NCBI RefSeq assembly: GCF_024813435.1
Contig: NZ_JANAEZ010000001.1
Span: forward strand, 620,001-684,000
Source of the DNA: Cognataquiflexum gelatinilyticum
Lineage (GTDB): Bacteria > Bacteroidota > Bacteroidia > Cytophagales > Cyclobacteriaceae
Length of the DNA: 64,000 nucleotides
Reading direction: 5' to 3'
The translations under genes and the position numbers were made by a program. Every line of letters starts with the position of its first letter. Position 1 is the stretch's first letter. Below are positions 17,500 through 24,721 of the stretch, one piece after another. Below the pieces are notes generated by a model. That model worked only from the letters and a program-made list of their open reading frames with translations, ran no database searches and was not told the origin of the DNA.

Positions 17500-17949
17500 T
17501 TAAATCAAAGTGAGGGTTTCCTGTTGTCTATACATCACCCACCTGAACCTGATTATAAACACCAATTGGATCGAAAACATGTTGAATCCCATGAATTCGA
17601 GGTAACCTGTGCTGTAAAAAACCAAAGTTCCCAATACAGTGAGCAGTCCATAGATATAAAATGCGATCAGCAAGCTGTCCAACCTGAGCTTCTGAATGTA
17701 TTCATCTTCTTGTTTTTCTTTAGAGAAAGCGACAAAAAATAAGGCTAGGAATGTTCCTACAATTGAAACTTCATTTGTAAAATTCTCATTACTCGGAGCA
17801 AAAATATCTCCGATCCTAAATCCCTCCCAAGTCAGCCATTCGATTTCGTAGTCATAAAAGCTATTCAATATCAATAGAATGGCCAAAGGGAAAAAGAGGA
17901 TCCATCCTATCAACTGAAACTTATGGGGTAATAATATTTTCGTCAACAT
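17500..17949 (-). CDS. Four-helix membrane protein B of the HTH cassette
   Basis: A 149-residue integral membrane protein. Hydrophobic segments at about 10-30, 62-79, 89-108 and 118-136 suggest four helices. The charged loop FSKEKQEDEYIQKLRLDSLL matches a similar loop in the gene just upstream, so the two are distant paralogs. I take ATG 17949 (MLTKILLPHKFQ); the longer frame to 18114 would overlap the upstream gene. No enzymatic motif is seen. Similar pairs with a short XRE regulator are common in Bacteroidota, but I know of no assigned function. Confidence 0.75.
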   Translation of the reverse strand: MLTKILLPHKFQLIGWILFFPLAILLILNSFYDYEIEWLTWEGFRIGDIFAPSNENFTNEVSIVGTFLALFFVAFSKEKQEDEYIQKLRLDSLLIAFYIYGLLTVLGTLVFYSTGYLEFMGFNMFSIQLVFIIRFRWVMYRQQETLTLI

Positions 17950-17962
17950 GGTCTTAAGGTTT

Positions 17963-18382
17963 TTAAAGTTCTTTAGATGCTTTCCATTTTTGGTATTCAA
18001 ATGCTGCAAATACATAGCCGTTGAGAAGAAACAAGACCAATGGCGCTGAAAATATTTCTTGTCTAATATCTTCAAACCGAAGGTAATTGACCACCATGAT
18101 AGCGACCAAGCCACACATCAACCAAAAAAAACCGGTCTGAAATGCCTGCAACCGAAAGGTCTTGACCATCTCATCCTCTATTTTTTCTTTGGTAAGGTTC
18201 AACAGCGTAAAACCCACCGCCCAACTTCCATAGATAATTTCGGCTGCATTGTCAGGACTCAATCCCAATTGCAACAAAGCCAAGACAATCACGATAACCA
18301 CCGGCAATGGAAAAAAGAGAAACGACAAAGGCCTCCACTTCCTTTCCAACATCGGTACATACATTAAATCATCATTTTTCAT
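17963..18382 (-). CDS. Four-helix membrane protein A of the HTH cassette
   Basis: A 139-residue integral membrane protein with hydrophobic segments near 17-38, 48-62, 85-103 and 115-130. Between the second and third is LTKEKIEDEMVKTFRLQAFQ, the same KEK-x-EDE plus RL pattern found in protein B. The ATG at 18382 (MKNDDLMYV) is chosen over 18433 because the -33 element, the -7 box and both palindromes of the promoter lie between these two positions. It is the first gene of the cassette; B follows after 13 bases. Confidence 0.75.
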   Translation of the reverse strand: MKNDDLMYVPMLERKWRPLSFLFFPLPVVIVIVLALLQLGLSPDNAAEIIYGSWAVGFTLLNLTKEKIEDEMVKTFRLQAFQTGFFWLMCGLVAIMVVNYLRFEDIRQEIFSAPLVLFLLNGYVFAAFEYQKWKASKEL

Positions 18383-18384
18383 AA

Positions 18385-18425
18385 TTGTAAAGATATTTTT
18401 ACCAAATGTAAAGTTTGTTTTACAT
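18385..18425. promoter_or_regulatory. Twin palindromic operators over the cassette promoter
   Basis: Site 2 is ATGTAAA-GTTTGT-TTTACAT (18406-18425), a perfect 7+6+7 palindrome that covers the -7 box. Site 1 is TTGTAAA-GATATT-TTTACCAA (18385-18405), with a symmetric core GTAAA-N6-TTTAC. Their centres are 21 bp apart, two helical turns, so two dimers could bind side by side. The HTH protein encoded at 17289-17489 is the natural candidate repressor. Confidence 0.65.
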
Positions 18426-18434
18426 ATAGTCAAA
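18403..18434 (-). promoter_or_regulatory. Consensus promoter of the HTH cassette
   Basis: On the minus strand, TTTG (18434-18431), 20 nt, TACATTTG (18410-18403): both Bacteroidota promoter elements are exact. The ATG is 20 bases past the -7 box. Confidence 0.75.
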
Positions 18435-18522
18435 CAAATTTGATAAATATTTTTAAATGAAATTATTTAAATAGAAAAAAATCAAATAGGATATTTGCCG
18501 ATCGTCTGTTTTAATTGAAAGG

Positions 18523-18590
18523 AAAACACCAAAAAAACACGTATTCCTAGTTACCTTTGATAATCAAACCTAAAACACCGAAAACACCAC
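18523..18590 (+). repeat. AAAACACC repeats before proC
   Basis: AAAACACC occurs at 18523-18530, 18572-18579 and 18581-18588, the last two directly before the proC ATG. The leader is G-poor on the mRNA strand, like those of the his and trp genes. Confidence 0.5.
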
Positions 18591-19394
18591 ATGCTGAAAG
18601 ATATCAGAATCGCAATCATCGGTTGCGGAAATCTCGGGACCTCCATCGCCAACGGCTTGCTGGAACAGGCTGATTTTTTGCCTCAAAACCTCCACGTCAC
18701 CAAAAGAAACCCTGCCAACCTCCTTTATCTCCAAGACAAAGGTGTACGGGTTCATTCGGATAATTTGATCGCTGCCAAGGAATCGGACATTGTAATTCTT
18801 GGCGTGAAACCATATAATGTCTCGGCTATTTTGAAAGAAATCAAACCGGCACTTGACCCCAAAATACAGATTATTGTATCCGTCGCGACAGGTATCACTT
18901 TGGATGAAATATTTCAAGAAATAGACCCGAAGACGACTGCATTTAGGGCCATGCCCAATATCGCTGCCGATATCCGAGAATCCGTAACCTGCATCTGCGG
19001 AAGGAATATCACCGAATCGACTGAAACACAAGTGAAGGATTTATTCAACAGTGTCGGGTTCAGTATCACCATTGATGAAAGTCTGATGGAGGCGGCTACT
19101 GTCCTTGGTGCCTGTGGAATTGCTTATGTACTGAGATTTATGAGGGCGATGATTCAGGGAGGAATCCAAATTGGATTTGATGCCAAGACTGCAAGCAAAA
19201 TTGTAAACCAAACAGTGAAAGGCGCCGCGGAATTAATGATCCAAAAAAACATCCATCCCGAAGAAGCCATCGACAAAGTCACTACGCCTAAAGGCTGCAC
19301 CATCGTCGGATTAAATGAAATGGAGCACCAAGGTTTTTCTGCAGCCATGGTGCGGGGAGTGTTGGCTTCCTATGAAAAAATTGAAAAGAAATAA
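18591..19394 (+). CDS. proC: Pyrroline-5-carboxylate reductase
   Basis: A 267-residue enzyme of normal length. It reduces 1-pyrroline-5-carboxylate to L-proline with NAD(P)H, the last step of proline synthesis, in the cytosol. The N-terminal Rossmann motif is IIGCGNLGTSIANGL; the dimerising C-terminal domain has VLGACGIAYVLRFMRAM, TVKGAAELM and the signature KVTTPKGCTIVGLNEME. It is a single-gene unit, divergent from the HTH cassette and ending at a clear terminator. Confidence 0.96.
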   Translation: MLKDIRIAIIGCGNLGTSIANGLLEQADFLPQNLHVTKRNPANLLYLQDKGVRVHSDNLIAAKESDIVILGVKPYNVSAILKEIKPALDPKIQIIVSVATGITLDEIFQEIDPKTTAFRAMPNIAADIRESVTCICGRNITESTETQVKDLFNSVGFSITIDESLMEAATVLGACGIAYVLRFMRAMIQGGIQIGFDAKTASKIVNQTVKGAAELMIQKNIHPEEAIDKVTTPKGCTIVGLNEMEHQGFSAAMVRGVLASYEKIEKK

Positions 19395-19399
19395 TACTA

Positions 19400-19440
19400 A
19401 AATTCCCTGCCTCATATTTTAGAAGCAGGGAATTTGTTTT
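19400..19440. terminator. Terminator between proC and the convergent secreted protein gene
   Basis: AAATTCCCTGC (19400-19410) pairs perfectly with GCAGGGAATTT (19425-19435), 11 bp with a 14-nt loop, followed by GTTTT. A and T runs on both sides allow use in both directions. Confidence 0.85.
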
Positions 19441-19463
19441 AAAAGCTGAGCACTCTCCTAGGT

Positions 19464-19952
19464 TTACTTTTTCAATAATACATCAGCAGGAGGTGCTTTC
19501 CTGTTTGCCCTGACATTGGGATGAACAAATGTGTAAAAGAACATCCTCAACTCATAATTATCTTTTGTAACAAAAACATTACTCATGCCATCAGTAATAT
19601 CATTGATGGTTGCCATGTCCTGCTCTTCAAGCCAGTTTTGATCCAGACTTTTGAATATGGTATTTAAGGGTACAAAAGTCATATCATCTTTTTGGATCAT
19701 TACTGGATTGGTAAATTTTCCTCCTTTTACTGTTGCTTTACCAAGATAGCACTCACTCTTTCCTTGGTGAATTACAGTTACGACTACATCATGCTGTCCA
19801 TCTGTTACAGGATTCGCGCCTCTTTCGGTGAAGGCAATGTAATAATCAGTATAACAACCCTCTATTCCTTTTGCATGGAAACTGACATCTGTCTGCGCAA
19901 ATGCATTGTGTAGGGATATTAAAAAGAGAAAAGCTAAGAGTCTGGATTTCAT
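19464..19952 (-). CDS. Secreted protein of unknown function
   Basis: A 162-residue protein with a clear signal peptide (about 1-20, ending HNAFAQ). The mature part is probably beta-rich, with one Cys pair candidate (GCYTD and ECYLG) and a Lys-rich end. I do not recognise the family. It is the last minus-strand gene below hisA, 84 bases away, and ends at the terminator shared with proC. The region between it and hisA holds a weak AATTTGG/CCAAATT hairpin near 20005-20027. Confidence 0.7.
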   Translation of the reverse strand: MKSRLLAFLFLISLHNAFAQTDVSFHAKGIEGCYTDYYIAFTERGANPVTDGQHDVVVTVIHQGKSECYLGKATVKGGKFTNPVMIQKDDMTFVPLNTIFKSLDQNWLEEQDMATINDITDGMSNVFVTKDNYELRMFFYTFVHPNVRANRKAPPADVLLKK

Positions 19953-20036
19953 AGAAATTTTAGGGATTAGAGGATTTAAAAGAATATTAAATAAACAGGT
20001 ACCTAAATTTGGTAAAAAATTCCAAATTCTTCAATT

Positions 20037-20756
20037 TCATCTACCAAATTTCCCTAATTGCTCAAGAGTAATTCTTCCTTCATAATAAGCTTTCCCGACA
20101 ATAGCGCCATAAACTCCTATTTTTTGAAGTTCTTCCAAGTCTTTTACTCCGGCCACTCCCCCACTTGCAATCAATTTAATACTAGGAATTTCAGCCAATA
20201 TATCCTGATATAATTCCACTGAGGGACCCTGTAATAATCCGTCTTTCGCCACATCAGTACAGATTACATATTGGATTCCTTTGGCATGATATGATTTGAT
20301 AAACTCGATCAGGTCCATCGCTGTGGTTTCCTCCCAACCTGAGATTGCAATCTTCCGGTCCTTGGCATCTGCGCCCAAAATGATTTTTTCTCCCCCAAAA
20401 TTTGCTATCCAAGATTCGAACATTGCAGGGTTTTTGACAGCGATGCTTCCACCTGTGACCTGATTTGCACCTGATTCAAATGCTTGATTAATATCATAAT
20501 CGGACTGAATACCTCCACCGAAATCCACTTTGAGGGAAGTTCCCTCTGAAATACTTTTTAAAACTTCAAGGTTGATGATTTTTTTTGCCTTTGCGCCGTC
20601 CAGATCAACCAAATGAAGACGATCGATCCCGACTCCCTCAAATCGCTTTGCCATCTCCAAAGGACTATCATGGTATTCTTTTTTTTGGCTGTAATCTCCT
20701 TGGGTTAACCGGACGCACTTGCCTCCGATAATGTCAATGGCTGGGATGATTTTCAT
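20037..20756 (-). CDS. hisA: Phosphoribosylformimino-AICAR-phosphate isomerase
   Basis: A 239-residue TIM-barrel enzyme of standard length. It isomerises ProFAR to PRFAR, the fourth step of histidine synthesis. The first catalytic Asp is in IIPAIDIIGGKCVRL (Asp8) and the second in LGADAKDRKI (about 129); the phosphate sites are VDFGGGIQS and ASGGVAG. It follows hisH at 197 bases with a repeat-filled gap between. hisF, normally next to hisA, is absent: the next gene down is an unrelated secreted protein. Confidence 0.96.
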   Translation of the reverse strand: MKIIPAIDIIGGKCVRLTQGDYSQKKEYHDSPLEMAKRFEGVGIDRLHLVDLDGAKAKKIINLEVLKSISEGTSLKVDFGGGIQSDYDINQAFESGANQVTGGSIAVKNPAMFESWIANFGGEKIILGADAKDRKIAISGWEETTAMDLIEFIKSYHAKGIQYVICTDVAKDGLLQGPSVELYQDILAEIPSIKLIASGGVAGVKDLEELQKIGVYGAIVGKAYYEGRITLEQLGKFGR

Positions 20757-20899
20757 GGGGAAGTTGGGAAGTGGGAAGTAAGGATGTAAGGATGTAAGAA
20801 GTTAAAGGTAATAAGTCAGAAGTGGGAAGTTGGGAAGTGAGAAGTGGAAAGTTAGAGGCAAAAGGATAGAAATAGGTTAAAGGTTAAGGGTAAAAGTGT
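20757..20899 (-). repeat. G-free tandem words before hisA
   Basis: 143 bases directly before the hisA ATG contain only two G on the mRNA strand. Written on the plus strand they are irregular repeats of GGGAAGT and AAGGATGT. The adjoining 20900-20953, next to the hisH stop, holds three copies of TTTCAATTTTC(A/C)AATC, which is purine-rich on the mRNA strand. Confidence 0.75.
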
Positions 20900-20953
20900 C
20901 AATTTTTCAATTTTCCAATCTTACAGTTTTTCAATTTTCAAATCTTTCAATTT

Positions 20954-21547
20954 TCAAATCCTCAAGAAATTCTCCAATATCCTTTCCCCGACTTTACCGC
21001 TTTTTTCGGGATGGGCCTGCATGGCGTAGAAATTATCCTTGTGCATCAATCCCGCAAAATCAAGTACATAATGGGTTTTGGCAATGGTAAAATCGCTCAA
21101 TTCGCAGTAAAAGCTGTGTACATAATAGACAAAAGATTCGTCATTCAAACCCTCCAACAATGGGGTTTTCAAATCAGAAAGATTGTTCCAACCCACATGA
21201 GGGACTTTAAAGTCTACATAGCTTTCGGGTATAAACTTTTTGACTTTGACAGGAAATACCCCCAAACAAGTTGTGTCATTCTCCTCTGAATAGTCACAAA
21301 GCAGCTGCTGTCCAAGACAAACGCCAAAGAACGGTTGGGTAAGGTTTGGGATAAGTTTATCCAATTGCTTTTCCTTGAGGTAGCGCATGGCAGTACTTGC
21401 TTCTCCCTGTCCGGGAAAAATGACTTTGTCAGCCTTTGCTATTTCCTCGAGGTGGTCTGTTAGGACAGCCTCCGCCCCTAACCGCTCCAAAGCATAAAGG
21501 ACGGACTGCACGTTGCCTGCATTGTACTTAATGACTGCTACTTTCAT
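20954..21547 (-). CDS. hisH: Imidazole glycerol phosphate synthase, glutaminase subunit
   Basis: A 197-residue class I glutamine amidotransferase. It supplies ammonia to HisF for making imidazole glycerol phosphate and AICAR in histidine synthesis. The nucleophile Cys77 lies in FFGVCLGQQLL, and the His179/Glu181 pair in QAHPEKSG; PGQGEAS forms the oxyanion strand. It needs HisF as partner, which is not in this window. Its leader carries a direct repeat close to that of trpB. Confidence 0.96.
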   Translation of the reverse strand: MKVAVIKYNAGNVQSVLYALERLGAEAVLTDHLEEIAKADKVIFPGQGEASTAMRYLKEKQLDKLIPNLTQPFFGVCLGQQLLCDYSEENDTTCLGVFPVKVKKFIPESYVDFKVPHVGWNNLSDLKTPLLEGLNDESFVYYVHSFYCELSDFTIAKTHYVLDFAGLMHKDNFYAMQAHPEKSGKVGERILENFLRI

Positions 21548-21585
21548 GTTGAGATGTGAGACATAAGATTTGAGATGTGAGACAT
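21548..21585 (-). repeat. Direct repeat in the hisH leader
   Basis: On the plus strand, TGAGATGTGAGACAT occurs at 21550-21564 and again at 21571-21585, ending 2 bases before the hisH ATG. On the mRNA strand the block has two G in 38 bases. The segment 21556-21585 matches 28 of 30 bases of 25920-25949 in front of trpB. Confidence 0.75.
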
Positions 21586-21804
21586 CCCTAACCTGAGCCT
21601 AAATTTTAATTTTATTAGATTTATATTCTTGAGGAAAACACCAAAGAATTTACTCTGCGTTTAAAGTGACAAGGACTGGTTTTTTTCATTGATAGGCGAA
21701 TTCTTAACTTCCACTGAATTAATTCCTATTACCTTCCTCCTCTTACCATTTTACTTATTTCGTCCTACTTTTCACTTCTTTCCAAAATCCAGAATTCATC
21801 ATTC

Positions 21805-22587
21805 TTAATTTTTATTCATTTCTTCTGACACCATTTCCTCTAAGACTTCTTCAATCTCAGGCAATGATTCGAACAACTGCTCATAGCTTTCAATGATAAA
21901 GTATTTGTCCTGGAATTTATCCTTCCAATAAGGCGTATTCAAAATCTTTTTGACATCATACTCATAATGGGAGGGTACATCCGAAAGGCTGTATTTGGTT
22001 TCTCCCGCGGAACTCAAAATTCCTGCACCATAAATTTTGAGTTGGCCTTCTTCCCGGATCAATCCAAACTCAATCGTAAACCAATAGATCCTCGATAGCA
22101 ATTCAATCGCCCATTTGTTATCAATATGCTTAAGTGCCAATCCGCTGAGATTTTCAAGAAAATCCACATAAGGCTGGTTTGTCAGCATCGGCATGTGCGC
22201 AAAGGCATCATGAAACATGTCGGGCTCTTCTAGGTAATCAAGCTGCTCCATTTTTCTCAACCATGTAGAAGAACAAAATCTTCTGTTATTCATCAGGCCG
22301 AAGAAAAGGTCATCGTCAATCAAGCCCGGAACTACCTGGATTTGCCAGCCTGTGGTGTAGGCCAGTCTCCTGTTTACGTCTTCAAAGTCAGCAATTTTGT
22401 CTGCAGTGAAGTTGATTTCTTTGATCCCTTCCAAATAGGCTTTGGAAGCTGCTTTTGGAAGATTGACTATCTGTCTTTCAAAAAGGATCCTCCATACTTC
22501 GAAATCCTCCTTTTTGTATGCTGCATAGTCCTGCTCCAACTTTTGCAATCTCGGGTCTGAAAAGACCCAATCTTTGGGTTTATTCAT
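21805..22587 (-). CDS. phhA: Phenylalanine 4-monooxygenase (aromatic amino acid hydroxylase)
   Basis: A 260-residue iron- and pterin-dependent hydroxylase that converts phenylalanine to tyrosine with O2. The non-heme iron ligands are His126 and His131 in MFHDAFAHMP and Glu173 in YWFTIEFGLI. The length fits bacterial enzymes without the N-terminal regulatory domain of animal forms. It sits between aroF and hisH on the same strand, 206 bases below aroF, with palindromes in the gap that may be its own control site. Phe hydroxylase is assigned over Trp hydroxylase because short bacterial forms act mainly on Phe. Confidence 0.94.
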   Translation of the reverse strand: MNKPKDWVFSDPRLQKLEQDYAAYKKEDFEVWRILFERQIVNLPKAASKAYLEGIKEINFTADKIADFEDVNRRLAYTTGWQIQVVPGLIDDDLFFGLMNNRRFCSSTWLRKMEQLDYLEEPDMFHDAFAHMPMLTNQPYVDFLENLSGLALKHIDNKWAIELLSRIYWFTIEFGLIREEGQLKIYGAGILSSAGETKYSLSDVPSHYEYDVKKILNTPYWKDKFQDKYFIIESYEQLFESLPEIEEVLEEMVSEEMNKN

Positions 22588-22617
22588 TATTCTATATTTG
22601 GGTTGTATATTCTAATT

Positions 22618-22669
22618 TTTTATCCGCATTAAATTAAAAGAAATTCAATCGATTAATTAGCGGATAAAA
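22618..22669. promoter_or_regulatory. Dyad upstream of phhA
   Basis: TTTTATCCGC (22618-22627) and GCGGATAAAA (22660-22669) are perfect inverted copies 32 bases apart, 30 bases before the phhA ATG. A second, shorter palindrome, CAGTCGACTG, is at 22690-22699. They could be an operator or an RNA hairpin; nothing decides between these. Confidence 0.4.
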
Positions 22670-22793
22670 TGTCCATAGTCAATAGACGACAGTCGACTGC
22701 CCGTGGTTATAAGATTCAAAACCTCTGTTTGATTCCTATTTTTCAAAATTAACAAAACATGTAACCTTACTCAAAATCAGAAACTATTACCAA

Positions 22794-23813
22794 TCAAATT
22801 AAGGTAAAGGATTTCCGCATAGCAAATGTCTTCCTGATCCAATCTGCCAACAAGGTACTTTGTGCAAAATCCAAAGTCTGTTGACCATCTGAATAGGCTT
22901 TTTCAGGAATCTCGTGGGTTTCATAGATGATCCCGTCTGCGCCTGCCATTACACCTGCAAGTGCCATTTGGGGAACGTATTCCCTTATTCCTATCCCGTG
23001 CGAAGGATCAACAATCACAGGAAGATGGGATTTTGCTTTCAATATCGGAACTGCATTCAGATCCAGAGTGTTCCTGCTCGCCCTTTCGTAGGTTCGGATC
23101 CCCCTTTCGCATAGAATCAGTTTTTCATTTCCACCGGAAAAAACGTATTCCGCAGATTGGAGCAATTCTTCAATGGTACCGGAAATACCCCTTTTGATCA
23201 TAACGGCTTTGTCCACTTTTCCTAATTCATCCAAGAGATTGAAGTTTTGGGTATTTCTCGCCCCTACCTGATACACATCGACGTAAGGGTACATCTCCTC
23301 GATCTGTGAAACCTGCATGACTTCGGTGACGATTTTGATTCCGGCTTCTTTCGCCAAACCATACCATAATTTCAAACCGTCAATTCCCAAACCCCGAAAG
23401 GCATAAGGGCTTGATCTTGGTTTGAAGACACCGCCACGCATCATGGTGATGCCGGTAGCCTTGAGGTGGTTGATGATTTTGACAATTTGATCCTCCGACT
23501 CAATGGAACAAGGTCCGGCCATGATCGCCATATCGCCATCTTTGATAAATATGCCATCGCCAAGGTCAATCGAAGTCGGTTTGACTTTCCACTTTTTGGA
23601 GACAAGCTTGTACTCGTCCGAAACGATATGGATGTCTTTGATACCCTCCTGCTGACCGATTTTGCGGATGTCAAAATCATTCTTTCCGATCCCGATCAGG
23701 TAATCTCCCAATTGGGTTTTGACTTCGGTGATTTTATAACCGATCTGGCTGATCTCGTTGATCAGTTTGTCTTTTTGCAAATCGGTAATTTCTTCTTTTA
23801 ACTGGACAATCAT
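22794..23813 (-). CDS. aroF: 3-deoxy-7-phosphoheptulonate (DAHP) synthase, type I-beta
   Basis: A 339-residue enzyme that condenses phosphoenolpyruvate and erythrose 4-phosphate, the first step of the shikimate pathway. Residues about 1-70 form a ferredoxin-like domain as in the Thermotoga enzyme, where it gives feedback control by Tyr or Phe. The barrel holds MAGPCSIES, MRGGVFKPRSSPYAFRGLG, QVGARNTQNF, MIKRG and DPSHGIG, the metal and substrate motifs. No chorismate mutase domain is fused. The gene starts 4 bases after trpA, so it is expected to be made with the trp operon and to feed it precursor. Confidence 0.95.
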   Translation of the reverse strand: MIVQLKEEITDLQKDKLINEISQIGYKITEVKTQLGDYLIGIGKNDFDIRKIGQQEGIKDIHIVSDEYKLVSKKWKVKPTSIDLGDGIFIKDGDMAIMAGPCSIESEDQIVKIINHLKATGITMMRGGVFKPRSSPYAFRGLGIDGLKLWYGLAKEAGIKIVTEVMQVSQIEEMYPYVDVYQVGARNTQNFNLLDELGKVDKAVMIKRGISGTIEELLQSAEYVFSGGNEKLILCERGIRTYERASRNTLDLNAVPILKAKSHLPVIVDPSHGIGIREYVPQMALAGVMAGADGIIYETHEIPEKAYSDGQQTLDFAQSTLLADWIRKTFAMRKSFTLI

Positions 23814-23817
23814 ATGT

Positions 23818-24591
23818 TCAATGGATTACGGACTGGATGTAAGATTCAATGTCGGACTTTAGATCCTGACTGTCTTTGATTTTTTTGATAAAAGCACTGC
23901 CAATGATGGCTCCGTTTCCATATTTGGAAGCGGTGGTAAATGTCTCTGAATCGGAAATCCCAAATCCAATCAATCTCGGATTTTTAAGGTTCATGGCCTC
24001 CACTCGTTGGAAATAGGCAATCTGTTCCTCGGAAATCCCTGTCCTTGCGCCGGTGATACTATGGGCAGAAACCATATAAATGAACCCATTGGAGTGGGTA
24101 TCAATTTCCCGGATTCTTTTTTCACTGGTTTGTGGAGAAATCAAAAAAGTATTACGCAGATCGTATTTATCAAAAATTTCCTTGAATTCATCCAGGTATT
24201 GCTGCATTGGAAGGTCAGGGAGAATCAGTCCATCCACACCGATTTCCTGACACTTTTTACAAAAAGCTTCCATTCCGTATTGGATTATCGGATTGAGGTA
24301 GCCCATCAGGATTACCGGCAAAGAAACAGTTTGGCGCATTTCCTGCAATTGCTCAAAAAGCTTCTTCAGGCTCATGCCATTGTCCAAGGCAATTTGATTG
24401 CTGTCCTGAATCGTAGGCCCGTCAGCAATCGGATCGGAATAGGGAACTCCCACTTCTATGATGTCAGCCCCGGCAGACTCAATAGCCTGCATGATCGGCA
24501 GAGTGTCTTCAAGTTTTGGAAAACCTGCAGTAAAATATATAGAGAGCACACGCTCTTTTTTGGTTTGAAATAAATTATCTATCCGATTCAT
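23818..24591 (-). CDS. trpA: Tryptophan synthase alpha subunit
   Basis: A 257-residue TIM barrel that splits indole-3-glycerol phosphate to indole and glyceraldehyde 3-phosphate and passes indole to TrpB. The catalytic Glu46 and Asp57 are in IIEVGVPYSDPIADGPT; the phosphate site is LIGFGISD and the loop TGARTG. I use ATG 24591 (MNRIDNLF): the frame continues to 24798, but that part lies in the repeat-filled gap and the end of trpB. It is the last trp gene; aroF follows after 4 bases. Confidence 0.96.
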   Translation of the reverse strand: MNRIDNLFQTKKERVLSIYFTAGFPKLEDTLPIMQAIESAGADIIEVGVPYSDPIADGPTIQDSNQIALDNGMSLKKLFEQLQEMRQTVSLPVILMGYLNPIIQYGMEAFCKKCQEIGVDGLILPDLPMQQYLDEFKEIFDKYDLRNTFLISPQTSEKRIREIDTHSNGFIYMVSAHSITGARTGISEEQIAYFQRVEAMNLKNPRLIGFGISDSETFTTASKYGNGAIIGSAFIKKIKDSQDLKSDIESYIQSVIH

Positions 24592-24721
24592 TTTTAAGAC
24601 TTGAGACGTGAGATATGAGATATGAGACTTGAAAAGGAGGAAGGATGAGGGATGAGGGATGAAAAACTTATGACTATTCGTCTTCCGAACTTCATACTTC
24701 TTCCTTCCTCCTTCATCCTTC
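24592..24721 (-). repeat. Bipartite repeat gap between trpB and trpA
   Basis: The 69 bases next to the trpA ATG (24592-24660) have three G on the mRNA strand and read on the plus strand as GAGATATGAGA- and GGGATGA-type words. The half next to the trpB stop is purine-rich on the mRNA strand. AAGGAGGAAGGA (24634-24645) and TCCTTCCTCCTT (24702-24713) are perfect inverted copies with a 56-nt loop. Confidence 0.7.

Noticed and set aside
20757..20953. Repeat gap considered as a CRISPR array or phase-variable repeat
   Set aside because: Units are short, imperfect, unevenly spaced and without unique spacers; no cas genes are present. No homopolymer or perfect microsatellite that would slip predictably.
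24007..24573. 188-codon frame opposite trpA, and similar long frames opposite trpB (25166-25702) and the SulP gene (48089-48682)
   Set aside because: All lie fully within genes with unmistakable family motifs, and their translations show no domain.
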